A stretch of 64,000 bases of DNA, taken from the NCBI GenBank assembly GCA_964462985.1, contig CAYXAA010000015.1, forward strand, positions 1 through 64,000, given 5' to 3'. Below are positions 16,632 through 26,758 of the stretch, piece after piece. The position numbers and the translations under genes are program-made. The notes below the pieces were generated by a model. That model was not told the origin of the DNA. It did not search any database and saw only the letters and a program-made list of their open reading frames with translations. Source of the DNA: CAYXAA01 sp964462985. GTDB lineage: Bacteria > Pseudomonadota > Alphaproteobacteria > Rhizobiales > Stappiaceae. Every line of letters starts with the position of its first letter. Positions within the stretch are counted from its first letter, which is position 1.

Positions 16632-16861
16632 GCGGCCATCGAAGGAAGGTGGCCATTCGCCGCCTGGCGCATACCCTCAGGTAGCGCGGCCGAGAAGACG
16701 CGCGGCCGGCGCACACCCGCAACGGCAGCCTTTGCAGCACCGTGGAATGGCCCCCGCACGGAGGCGGGCCTAGCGGCGGAGGGAATGACGGCCGGGAGCA
16801 GGCTTTTGCGACCGCCGCAGGGCGACGTTGGCAGCAGGCCGTACCCGTGCCGGCGGCACCC

Positions 16862-17557
16862 TCACGCCTCCTTCGTCAGCACCACCACCTTGGTGTAAAG
16901 CGGCACACGGTCGTAGAGATCCATGATGTCCTGGTGCCACATGCGAATGCAGCCGCTTGACACGCTCTTGCCGATGCTGTTCGGGTCCGGCGTGCCGTGG
17001 ATGCGGTAGAGCGTGTCGGTGCTGCCCTGCCACAGATCCAGGGCGCGGGCACCCAGCGGGTTTTTCGGTCCAGGCGGGTAGCCCTTCTCCCAGTACTTCT
17101 CCAGTGCCGGGCGGCGCTCGATCATCTCCCGCGGAGGCCGCCAGATCGGCCAGGGCCGCTTGACGCGGATCTTGGCCTCTCCCGACCAGGCGAAGCCCGC
17201 CTTGCCGACGCCGATGCCGTAGCGCAACGCCTTGCCGCCGTTCAGCACCCAATAGAGGTGATGTCCATAGGGATCGATAACGATCGTACCGGGGCGCTCC
17301 CGGGTCTTGTAGTCGACGACCTGGCGCCAGAACTGGCGGTCAAACGCCTTGTAGTTCACCGCCGGAATCTTGTGACCGTCCTCCTCTACCGCGGCATAGG
17401 CAAGGTCATAGTCGAAATCCTCGCCCGGCAGGTCCGGCTGGTCTGGAAGGCCGACCGGGATCGCCTGACAGGCGGCCAGGGCAAACGGAGCAGCAAGGAG
17501 GAACGTCCGGCGCGACAGGGCAAAGGCGGCGCCGGAGCGACGATCGACGAAGGGCAT
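16862..17557 (-). CDS. L,D-transpeptidase (YkuD domain) lipoprotein
   Basis: The 231-residue protein has a twin-Arg-like signal (LSRRTFLLAAPFALAAC) with a lipobox Cys at about residue 30. The YkuD catalytic domain includes His187 in IHGTPDPNSIGKSVSSGCI and nucleophile Cys203 in SSGCIRM. It should crosslink peptidoglycan stem peptides (3-3 links) or attach proteins to the wall in the periplasm. The motif PWPIWRPPREMIERRPALEK is typical of the alphaproteobacterial clade. It stands alone, converging on the hemolysin III-like gene over 230 bp with no clear gene in between. Confidence 0.9.
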   Translation of the reverse strand: MPFVDRRSGAAFALSRRTFLLAAPFALAACQAIPVGLPDQPDLPGEDFDYDLAYAAVEEDGHKIPAVNYKAFDRQFWRQVVDYKTRERPGTIVIDPYGHHLYWVLNGGKALRYGIGVGKAGFAWSGEAKIRVKRPWPIWRPPREMIERRPALEKYWEKGYPPGPKNPLGARALDLWQGSTDTLYRIHGTPDPNSIGKSVSSGCIRMWHQDIMDLYDRVPLYTKVVVLTKEA

Positions 17558-17725
17558 GCAGGACTCCGCTCAAGGAAGACACGGCCTCGACCGATCGCTT
17601 GTGGCGAAAGGACCCGGCGAATGCAAGCAAGATCTTGCGGCCGCACCTCACGCTTTCCACACATCATGGCGATCGGCAGCGGAGCCGCACCGCAAGACCG
17701 GCCTGCCCGCGCTGGCCGCCACCGC

Positions 17726-19375
17726 CTAGCGCTGCGGCGCCAGCGTCGCTGCTGCGATCAGTTCCCGAGTGTAATCCTGCTGCGGCATCTCGAACACCGC
17801 GTCGGTCGGACCCGCCTCCACCACCCTACCGTTCTGCATAACCATGATCCAGTCGGCCATGGCGCGGACCACCGCAAGATCGTGGCTGATGAAGAGATAG
17901 GTCAGGCCGTGGTCCTCCTGCAGCTTGCGCAACAGTTCGACGATCTGCTTCTGGATGGTGCGATCCAGCGCGGAGGTCGGCTCGTCAAGCACGACAAGCC
18001 TGGGCTTCAGCACCATGGTGCGGGCAATCGCGATGCGCTGGCGCTGGCCGCCGGAGAATTCGTGTGGATAGCGGTTGCGTGTCCCCGGATCGAGCGCAAC
18101 CTCCTCGAGCGCCTGGCAGGCCCGCCGATCGCGCTCCCTGGCGGACAGGTCCGGCTCATGGACGAGCAAACCCTCCGTCACGATCTGGCCGACGGTCATG
18201 CGAGGGCTAAGCGAGCCGAACGGATCCTGGAACACCAGTTGGAGCTGGCGCCGGTAGGGCCGCATGGCGTCGCGTGTCGCATTGGAAATGTCGCGGCCCT
18301 CGAACTGCACCCGGCCGGTGTGCGGCAGCAGCTGCAGCAGTGCCCGCCCGAGGGTCGACTTTCCCGACCCGCTCTCGCCGACGACGCCGAGCGTCTGGCC
18401 CTGGCGCACGGCCAGCGAGACATCATCAACTGCCTTGAGCACGAACGGCTTCTGCAGAAAGCCTCCGTCAATCTCGAAGGTGACGGAGACCTTCTGGCCG
18501 TTGAGGACGATTGGCCGCCCGTCGGGCACGGGGGGCTTGTGGCCGGTCGGCTCGGCGTCGAGCAGCTTCCTGGTATAGGAATGCGCCGGCGCGGCAAAGA
18601 TCCTCGCGGTTTCACCCTGCTCCACCACCTCGCCATCCTTCATCACATAGACCCGGTCGGCGATCCGGCGCACGATGCCGAGGTCGTGGGTGATGATGAC
18701 CATCGCCATGCCGATCCGGCGCTGCAGGTCGGCGAGCAGGTCGAGGATCTGGGCCTGGGTGGTGACGTCGAGCGCCGTGGTCGGTTCGTCGGCGATCAGA
18801 ACATCGGGATCGTTTGCAAGCGCCATGGCGATCATGACGCGCTGGCGCTGGCCACCGGAAAGCTCATACGGGTAGGCCCTGACCTTGCGCTCCGGGTCGG
18901 GGATGCGGACCAGCTTCAAAAGGTCGAGCGCCTTCGCCCGCGCTGCCTTCCAGCTCAGGCCGCCATGCTCAACCAGGGGCTCGGCCAGCTGTCGCTCGAT
19001 CGTGTAGAGCGGATCGAGCGAGGTCATCGGCTCCTGGAAGATCATCGTGATCTTGGCACCGCGGATCTCGTTGAGCGCGCGTGGCGGCAGACCGAGAATG
19101 TCACGGCCGCGATAGAGCACCTGACCGGCCGCCCGGCCGTTGGAGGCGAGCAGGCCCATCGCCGCCATCATGGTCTGGCTCTTGCCGGAGCCGCTTTCGC
19201 CGACCACCGCCACTGTCTCGCCCTTGCGGATTGCAAGGTCGACCGCCCTCACCGCACGGACCGGCCCGTCGTTGGTCACGAAATCGACCGTAAGGCCCCT
19301 GATGTCGAGCACCGCCTCCGCCGCATCCGCTGCGGCGTTGACCTCGGCCCCCAGCGCCATGTCTTCCGCCGCCAT
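17726..19375 (-). CDS. peptide ABC transporter double ATP-binding protein
   Basis: The 549-residue cytosolic ATPase contains two complete ABC domains. Domain 1 has GESGSGKSQT, LSGGQRQRVMIAMAL and LIADEPTTALD; domain 2 has GESGSGKSTL, FSGGQRQRIAIARTM and VLDEPTSALD. Each is followed by an Opp/Dpp-type C-terminal extension. It corresponds to a fusion of DppD and DppF (YejF layout) and energises the permeases encoded upstream. The ATG at 19375 is used; a GTG at 19381 overlapping the upstream stop is also possible. It ends the four-gene importer operon. Confidence 0.92.
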   Translation of the reverse strand: MAAEDMALGAEVNAAADAAEAVLDIRGLTVDFVTNDGPVRAVRAVDLAIRKGETVAVVGESGSGKSQTMMAAMGLLASNGRAAGQVLYRGRDILGLPPRALNEIRGAKITMIFQEPMTSLDPLYTIERQLAEPLVEHGGLSWKAARAKALDLLKLVRIPDPERKVRAYPYELSGGQRQRVMIAMALANDPDVLIADEPTTALDVTTQAQILDLLADLQRRIGMAMVIITHDLGIVRRIADRVYVMKDGEVVEQGETARIFAAPAHSYTRKLLDAEPTGHKPPVPDGRPIVLNGQKVSVTFEIDGGFLQKPFVLKAVDDVSLAVRQGQTLGVVGESGSGKSTLGRALLQLLPHTGRVQFEGRDISNATRDAMRPYRRQLQLVFQDPFGSLSPRMTVGQIVTEGLLVHEPDLSARERDRRACQALEEVALDPGTRNRYPHEFSGGQRQRIAIARTMVLKPRLVVLDEPTSALDRTIQKQIVELLRKLQEDHGLTYLFISHDLAVVRAMADWIMVMQNGRVVEAGPTDAVFEMPQQDYTRELIAAATLAPQR

Positions 19376-19377
19376 TT

Positions 19378-20505
19378 TCACCGGTCCTTCGGATCGAGCG
19401 CGTCGCGCAGGCCGTCACCGACGAAATTCAGCGCGAACAGGGTTGCGGTCAGGAACAAGGCGGGGAACAGCAGCATCGTCGGGTTGCCCTCGATGTCGCG
19501 GGCGCCCTCGGAAATCAGCACGCCCCAGCTCGTCATCGGCTCCTGCACCCCGAGGCCGAGGAATGACAGGAAGCTCTCCAGCAGGATCACCTTCGGCACC
19601 AGCAGGGTCATATAGACCACCACCGGGCCGGTGAGATTGGGAATGATGTGGCGGCGCAGGATACCGGCGCCTTCCACGCCCAGCGCCTCGGCGGCCTGGA
19701 CGTATTCCTGCCGCTTCAGCATCAGGGTCTGACCGCGCACGATCCGGGCCATGTCGAGCCACTCGACCGCGCCGACGGCAATGAACATCAGGACGAAGTT
19801 CCGTCCGAAGAACACCACCAGAAGGATGACGAAGAAGATGAAGGGCAGCGAGTAGAGCACGTCGACGACGCGCATCATCAGGAGATCGGTGCGACCGCCG
19901 AGATAGCCGGATAACGATCCGTAGATGACGCCGATGGTGATGGCGACAAAGGTCGCAAGCAGCCCGATGGTGAGCGAGATCCGTCCCGCGATCAAAGTGC
20001 GGGTCAGGAGGTCGCGGCCGGTGGCGTCAGTGCCGAACAGAAATGTCAGCCGGGTGATGTCGGCGACGATCACCGCCGAGCGGCCGTCAGCGGCGATGTC
20101 GGTGATCTCCGCGTTGGAAAACAGGTCGCCGCGTTCGACGTAGCGCACGATGCGCTCGTCGATCGGCCCGTCCGCGCTGACGGGAATGCGGACCTTGTCG
20201 TCCTCAATGGTGACCGCACCGACCTCGACCCGCGCGCGGCGCAGCACGCGCTCGGCCGCCGGCACGATCTCCTCGGCCCGCGGATAGGGCTCAAGACTCG
20301 GCGGAACCTTCACATAGGCCTGATACACCTGCGCATAATTGTGGCCCGTGAGCGAGGGGCCGATTATGCAGGCCAGCGCCATGAGGACCAGGAACACAAG
20401 GCTTGCGATCGCGGCACGGTTGCGCACCAGCCGGGCCAGGGCATCGTCCCAGAGCGAACGGCCACGAACGGGGCCCTGGTCGACGGAAAGGTCGGTGGTT
20501 GCCAT
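19378..20505 (-). CDS. peptide ABC transporter permease (OppC/DppC type) with enlarged periplasmic loop
   Basis: The 375-residue membrane protein has the OppC N-terminal membrane segment (LVRNRAAIASLVFLVLMALA) and the binding-protein-dependent permease domain with EAA loop (YVQAAEALGVEGAGILRRHI). Between the first membrane segment and GTDATGRDLLTRTL lies an unusually long soluble stretch of about 100 residues (about 55-155). Several membrane segments follow. It pairs with the OppB-type permease upstream, whose stop is five nt from this ATG; a GTG at 20514 would overlap it. Confidence 0.9.
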   Translation of the reverse strand: MATTDLSVDQGPVRGRSLWDDALARLVRNRAAIASLVFLVLMALACIIGPSLTGHNYAQVYQAYVKVPPSLEPYPRAEEIVPAAERVLRRARVEVGAVTIEDDKVRIPVSADGPIDERIVRYVERGDLFSNAEITDIAADGRSAVIVADITRLTFLFGTDATGRDLLTRTLIAGRISLTIGLLATFVAITIGVIYGSLSGYLGGRTDLLMMRVVDVLYSLPFIFFVILLVVFFGRNFVLMFIAVGAVEWLDMARIVRGQTLMLKRQEYVQAAEALGVEGAGILRRHIIPNLTGPVVVYMTLLVPKVILLESFLSFLGLGVQEPMTSWGVLISEGARDIEGNPTMLLFPALFLTATLFALNFVGDGLRDALDPKDR

Positions 20506-20510
20506 GACGC

Positions 20511-21434
20511 TCACCCGTAACGGACGCGCGGGTCGATCAGCGCGTAGAGCACGTCGACGATCAGGTTGAAGACGATGATGAAGATCGCAATCACGATCAC
20601 TGTGCCCATCACGAGCGTGTAGTCACGGTTAAGCGCCGCCTGGACGAAATAGCGGCCAACGCCGGGAATACCGAAGATGGTCTCGACGACGACCGACCCC
20701 GTCAGCAGGGCCGCGGCGGCCGGGCCGGCATAGGACACGACCGGCAGGATCGCCGAACGCAGAGCATGGGTAACGACCACGGTCCAGCCGGAAAGCCCGT
20801 AGGCCCGCGCCGTGCGGATATGGTGCGAGCGCAGGGCCTCAATCATCGAGCCGCGGGTCAGCCGGGTGACCACGGCAATCTGCGGCAGCGCCAGCGTGAT
20901 GATCGGCAGGATCTTGTTGGCCAGGGCCCCGTCGCCCCAGCCGCCCGCCGGCAGCCAGCGAAGCCAGACGCCGAAAATCAGCGAGAGCAGCGGCGCGATC
21001 ACGAAGGTCGGGATGGTGATGCCGAGGGTCGCGAAGCCGACAACGCCGTAGTCGGCCGGACGGTTCTGGCGCAGGGCCGCCACCACCCCGAGCGTGGTGC
21101 CGACGATCAGCGCCAGCACAAGCGCAGAGGCGCCGAGTTGCATGGAGACCGGCAGGCCGGACGCAAACAGCTCCCCGACGGAGAAGTCCCGGTAGACGAA
21201 GCTCGGGCCGAAGTCGCCCTTCAGCAGGTTGCCGAGATAGTAGAGGTACTGTCGCCACAACGGCTCGTCGAGATGATAGATGCGGTTGAGGTTCTCCATC
21301 ACCTTGGCCTCGAGCGGCCGTTCCAGGTTGAAGGGTCCGCCCGGCGCGACCCGGATCAGGAAAAACGCGGCGGTGACAATGAAGAACAGCGTCGGGATGG
21401 CTGTCAGCAGGCGCCGCACGACATAGCCGAACAT
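20511..21434 (-). CDS. peptide ABC transporter permease (OppB/DppB type)
   Basis: The 307-residue permease has six predicted membrane segments and the family signatures MFGYVVRRLLTAIPTLFFIV at the N-terminus, RVAPGGPFNLERPLEAKVME after it, the EAA loop segment IRTARAYGLSGWTVVVTHAL, and GSVVVETIFGIPGVGRYFVQ near the C-terminus. It forms the translocation path with the OppC-type protein. It is second in the operon, 156 nt after the binding-protein gene, with a hairpin in that gap. Confidence 0.93.
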   Translation of the reverse strand: MFGYVVRRLLTAIPTLFFIVTAAFFLIRVAPGGPFNLERPLEAKVMENLNRIYHLDEPLWRQYLYYLGNLLKGDFGPSFVYRDFSVGELFASGLPVSMQLGASALVLALIVGTTLGVVAALRQNRPADYGVVGFATLGITIPTFVIAPLLSLIFGVWLRWLPAGGWGDGALANKILPIITLALPQIAVVTRLTRGSMIEALRSHHIRTARAYGLSGWTVVVTHALRSAILPVVSYAGPAAAALLTGSVVVETIFGIPGVGRYFVQAALNRDYTLVMGTVIVIAIFIIVFNLIVDVLYALIDPRVRYG

Positions 21435-21553
21435 CTCGGAAAGCTCCCTCGGATCTCGCGGGGCTCTTGGTTCACCTTTCGCCGAGGCGAAGGCAGGGCG
21501 TGGCGCAGCACCGGCGAGAAGCGCTCCGCGGGAGCCGCTGCCGAACGACGACG

Positions 21554-21578
21554 AGGGCCGGCCGCTCCAGCCGGCCCT
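21554..21578 (-). promoter_or_regulatory. 9-bp perfect stem-loop after the peptide-binding-protein gene
   Basis: AGGGCCGGC, a 7-nt loop (cgctcca) and GCCGGCCCT form a perfect stem starting 12 nt after the binding-protein stop codon and before the permease genes. It can be extended by two or three further pairs. There is no T-run on the transcribed strand, so attenuation or 3'-end protection is more likely than full termination. Confidence 0.5.
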
Positions 21579-21590
21579 TGTCCGCGGGCC

Positions 21591-23177
21591 TTACTCCGCC
21601 TTCGAGATGTAGCGCGTCAGGTGCTTGTTCTGGATGTTGTCCTCCCAGCCCGAAAGCTTCGGCGAGACCAGGCTGTGGGACGAGTAATACAGCAGCGTGA
21701 TGTAGGGGACGTCGCGCACGAACATCTCCTCCGCCTTCTTCAGGATTTCGGCTCGCTTTTCCAGATCCGTCTCCTTGGCGGCCTCGTCCATCGTGGCATC
21801 GTATTCGGGATTGTTGTACTTGGCGTAATTGAAGCCGGTGTTGTCGGATTCCACCAGGAACAGGAAGTTCTGCGGATCGGAATAATCGCCGATCCAGCCG
21901 GCACGGGCGACATCGAAGTCACCGTCGTCGCGCAGATAGGCGTAATGCGAGGCGCCGTCGCGGTTGATCATCGTCGTCTCAATGCCGATGTTCTTCCACA
22001 TGTCGGCGATCGCCACCGCCGTGTTCTTGTGGTTCTCCGACGTGTTGTACGAGATTTCGACCCTGAGCGGCTTGCCCTCGCCGAAACCGGCCTCTTCAAG
22101 CAGCTTCTTGGCCTCGTCCTCGCGGTCGAGCATCGGCATGTCCTTGAAGTCGGCGTAGGCCGGCTCGCCGTAGTTGTTGATGCCGGGGGGCACCAGCGAA
22201 TAGGCCGGCAGCATCGTGCCCGCCCAGATCTCTTCGGCGAGATAATCGCGGTCGATCGACATCGACAGCGCCTTGCGCACCCGCACGTCGTTGAACGGCT
22301 CCTTGTCGGTTCGGATCGCATAGTAATAGGTGCCGAGATAGGGGGGCGTGCGAACCTGGTCGCCGAACTTGCGCTCCAGCTCCGCCATCTGGTCGGTCGG
22401 CAGGTCGGAGCAGCTGTCGATCTCGCCCGCCTCGTAGCGGCGCACGCAGGCGGCCCGGTCCTCCATCGGGTAGTAGATCACCCTGTCGATCTGGACGTCC
22501 GCCGCGCCGTAGTAGTTCTCGTTCTTCGTCAGGACGACCTTGTCGTTCGGTGTGAACTCAACGAGCGTATAGGCACCGTTCGTCACCATGTTCTCAGGCT
22601 TGACGAAATCGGTGCCGTGCTCCCTGACGCTGGCGGGATGCACCGGCAGTCCGGTCTGGTGGGTTAGCAGTTCGAGGAAATAGGGCGTCGCCTGTTCGAG
22701 CGTGATCTCCAGCGTCTTGTCGTCGATCGCCCTGACACCCATCTCCTCGGGCTTCATCTCGCCCTTGTTGACCTTCTCGGCGTTCTTCACCGGGTAGAGG
22801 ATGTTGGCGTACTTGGCACCGGTCGCCGGGTCCATGATCCGCTGCAACGAGAACACGAAGTCCTCGGCAGTCACCGGATCGCCGTTCGACCATTTAGCGT
22901 CACGCAGCTTGAAGGTATAGACCGTGCCGTCATCCGAGATGGTCCAGCTTTCGGCCATGCCGGGCGTAACCTGGGCCTTGGCGTCATAGACGGTGAGGCC
23001 TTCGTAAAGGTCGGCGAGGATATGGGCCTCGGACACCGTCGATGTCTTGTGCTGGTCCAGCGTTTCGGGATTGGAATCGTTGCCGCGATGGTAGACGACC
23101 TCGGCGGAGGCGGTCAGCGCGGTGGCGGCCAGAAGCGCCGTCGCGAGCGCGGCGATGCGCAGGGATTGGAAGGTCAT
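21591..23177 (-). CDS. peptide ABC transporter substrate-binding protein (OppA/DppA family)
   Basis: The 528-residue periplasmic protein has a Sec signal peptide (AALATALLAATALTASAEV) and the family-5 binding protein fold: VTPGMAESWTISDDGTVYTF, LRDAKWSNGDPVTAEDFVFS, KALSMSIDRDYLAEEIWAGT and VARAGWIGDYSDPQNFLFLV. The sequence is nearest in character to OppA, so an oligopeptide ligand is likely. The start at 23177 is preceded by GGAGAGGGGAGAG. It is the first gene of the importer operon and diverges from a GntR regulator that may control it. Confidence 0.92.
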   Translation of the reverse strand: MTFQSLRIAALATALLAATALTASAEVVYHRGNDSNPETLDQHKTSTVSEAHILADLYEGLTVYDAKAQVTPGMAESWTISDDGTVYTFKLRDAKWSNGDPVTAEDFVFSLQRIMDPATGAKYANILYPVKNAEKVNKGEMKPEEMGVRAIDDKTLEITLEQATPYFLELLTHQTGLPVHPASVREHGTDFVKPENMVTNGAYTLVEFTPNDKVVLTKNENYYGAADVQIDRVIYYPMEDRAACVRRYEAGEIDSCSDLPTDQMAELERKFGDQVRTPPYLGTYYYAIRTDKEPFNDVRVRKALSMSIDRDYLAEEIWAGTMLPAYSLVPPGINNYGEPAYADFKDMPMLDREDEAKKLLEEAGFGEGKPLRVEISYNTSENHKNTAVAIADMWKNIGIETTMINRDGASHYAYLRDDGDFDVARAGWIGDYSDPQNFLFLVESDNTGFNYAKYNNPEYDATMDEAAKETDLEKRAEILKKAEEMFVRDVPYITLLYYSSHSLVSPKLSGWEDNIQNKHLTRYISKAE

Positions 23178-23513
23178 CTCTCCCCTCTCCATGGTACCGA
23201 GCTGCCTTGACAGTAGCAGCCCGCAGACCATTTCACTATGGCCCCCCTTTGGCAACAATGACGCGACGGCATCGTTCGCCTTTGCGGGAAATTAGCTGAT
23301 CATCTTGCGGATGCCATGCCCTTGGGGGATTAATTTTCCTCATATTGCCTTGCATCGGGTTTTTTGCACCGAAGCTTCGTGTGAATGCCGACCTGGCGAG
23401 TGTGCAGGGTAGCCGCCGCGTAGCCGGGCGAAGCAAAAGTTGCAATACTGGATTGCAATGAGCACGAGCCGCGGCTTGGCCGTTTCGTCTGTCGTGGGGG
23501 TAATCAGCCATTG
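23178..23513. other. divergent control region, peptide importer / FadR-type regulator
   Basis: This 336-bp divergent gap contains an AT-rich section (23325-23360, with attaattttcctcatattg and a gggttttttgc run) and the palindrome at 23440-23458. It must hold the promoters for both directions. I see no gene in it. Confidence 0.6.
23440..23458. promoter_or_regulatory. operator candidate TTGCAAT-N5-ATTGCAA
   Basis: This perfect dyad has 7-bp arms and a 5-bp spacer and ends 55 nt before the ATG of the FadR-type regulator. Size, symmetry and position fit a GntR-family operator for autoregulation and possibly for the divergent importer. Binding is inferred only. Confidence 0.5.
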
Positions 23514-24230
23514 ATGGCCAGGACACGCGAGCAGTCCGGAAATCTGAAGGACGCCGTCGCCGAAAAGCTTGCGCTTCGGATCCTGAGCGGGACTTATCCG
23601 CCCGGCTCGACCCTCCCGATCGAGGCCGACCTGCTTGAAGACTTCGGCGTCAGCCGCACCTGCCTGCGCGAGGCGCTGCAGGTGCTGGCCGGCAAGGGCC
23701 TGATCACCTCGCGGCCAAAGCGGGGAACCACCGTGCGTCCTGCCGTGGACTGGAACTATCTCGACGCCAGCATGCTGGCCTGGCGCCAGAAGGTGGTGCC
23801 GCGCCGGCAACTGCTCGGCGAGCTGATCGGCATCCGCGCCCTGGTTGAACCGGAGGCAGCCGCTCTCGCGGCAAAGCAGGCCACGGCAGAGGAAATCGAC
23901 GCCATGAGCGTCGCGCTCGACGTGATGTTCGCCGCCCGCGGCGAGCGCACCAAGGAAGCGCAGGAGGCCGACGTTCGCTTCCACAGGCTGCTCCTGGCGG
24001 CCAGTCACAATGCGCTGCTGTCGGGCCTCGGCGCTTGCATCGAGGAGGCCCTGCGCGCCTCGATCGCCATCACCTCGACGCCGGGGATCGAAGATCCGAT
24101 CGGTGTCGACCAGCACCGCACGGTTCTCGACGCGGTCAAGGCCCGGAATGCGTCGGCCGCGCGCAAGGCTTCCGAAGTCCTGATCGACGTGACGCGGAAG
24201 ATGCTGGAGAAGGCCGGGGCGCTGGACTAG
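23514..24230 (+). CDS. FadR/GntR-family (FCD) transcriptional regulator
   Basis: The 238-residue protein has a GntR winged helix (GTYPPGSTLPIEADLLEDFG, VSRTCLREALQVLAGKGLIT, RPKRGTTVRP). Its FCD domain has metal-ligand-like residues in IRALVEPEAAALAAKQAT, ADVRFHRLLLAASHNALL and VDQHRTVLDAVKARN. Members with the DWNYLDASMLAWR segment often control sugar-acid or hexuronate catabolism, yet the neighbours here are peptide-transport genes, so the regulon is open. ATG 23514 follows GGGGG; a TTG three bases upstream is less likely. Confidence 0.88.
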   Translation: MARTREQSGNLKDAVAEKLALRILSGTYPPGSTLPIEADLLEDFGVSRTCLREALQVLAGKGLITSRPKRGTTVRPAVDWNYLDASMLAWRQKVVPRRQLLGELIGIRALVEPEAAALAAKQATAEEIDAMSVALDVMFAARGERTKEAQEADVRFHRLLLAASHNALLSGLGACIEEALRASIAITSTPGIEDPIGVDQHRTVLDAVKARNASAARKASEVLIDVTRKMLEKAGALD

Positions 24231-24376
24231 CCGACGGGGATGTGCGCGGAGGCTGGCGGAACCGGCTGTCCGGACGGCATGAGGCCGATCACCGCCGGAC
24301 GGACTCCCCTCCACCGCTGCGGCTGTGCTAAACGCCGGGCCAAACCGTCCCGACCCGCAGGCTCAACACCCGTTCC

Positions 24377-26191
<1,815 letters not shown>

Positions 26192-26203
26192 AGGCGACGC
26201 ACC

Positions 26204-26758
26204 TTACAGCGCCCCGTCTTCCAGCACCACCTCGCCGTCCTGCAGCAGGCGCAGCGGCAGGGAGCGGCCGTCGGGGCTGATGGCGACAACGAGCCGGAGC
26301 CGCGACGCATCGACCTGCTCGATCTCCTTGCCGGCACCCTCCGGCACGTAGAAAGCGTCGATGCCGTAGTCGATGAAGATCGCACTGTCGGTGCTGTGAC
26401 CGAGAACCCGGCCGCTGATCGCCAGGCGGCCGTCGTTCGGCGGTGTCGTCAGGATCTCGACCGGCCGCGCCACGCCGTCCGCGTCCGGCTCCAGCACCAC
26501 CCAGACCCGGCCGTACTCGCCCACCTGGAAGGGTTCACGCAATGTTGCTGGGTCGATCCGGCCGATCTCGAGGTTGATGATGACATAGTCGCCGCGCAGC
26601 AGGTCGCGAGGATCGACCGGCCGCATCGCCAGCACCGCCTCGCGGCCGTTCAGCCGCACGGTGACTCGTTCGGCAAGCGGCGCCCCGATCAGGGCAACCT
26701 GGATCAGCGCCACCGCGCCCCAGCGCAGCCAGGCTTGGCGGACGGGCCTTGCACTCAT
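26204..26758 (-). CDS. GDYXXLXY-domain protein
   Basis: The 184-residue protein has one N-terminal membrane segment (WGAVALIQVALIGAPLAERV) and the motif region MRPVDPRDLLRGDYVIINLE that defines GDYXXLXY proteins (here GDYVIINLEI). A beta-rich periplasmic domain follows. These proteins usually sit next to a DUF2157 membrane protein, as here (ATGA overlap), and probably form a complex with it. The molecular function is unknown. Confidence 0.85.
   Translation of the reverse strand: MSARPVRQAWLRWGAVALIQVALIGAPLAERVTVRLNGREAVLAMRPVDPRDLLRGDYVIINLEIGRIDPATLREPFQVGEYGRVWVVLEPDADGVARPVEILTTPPNDGRLAISGRVLGHSTDSAIFIDYGIDAFYVPEGAGKEIEQVDASRLRLVVAISPDGRSLPLRLLQDGEVVLEDGAL

Noticed and set aside
16997..19615. 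Very long open frame (872 codons) on the plus strand opposite the L,D-transpeptidase and ABC ATPase genes
   Set aside because: It mirrors well-recognised genes on the other strand, its translation is Arg/His/Asp-rich and matches no family; such frames arise from high third-position GC.
20766..22667. 633-codon plus-strand frame across the peptide importer genes
   Set aside because: It crosses three separate real genes and an intergenic hairpin, and its protein is low-complexity and charged.
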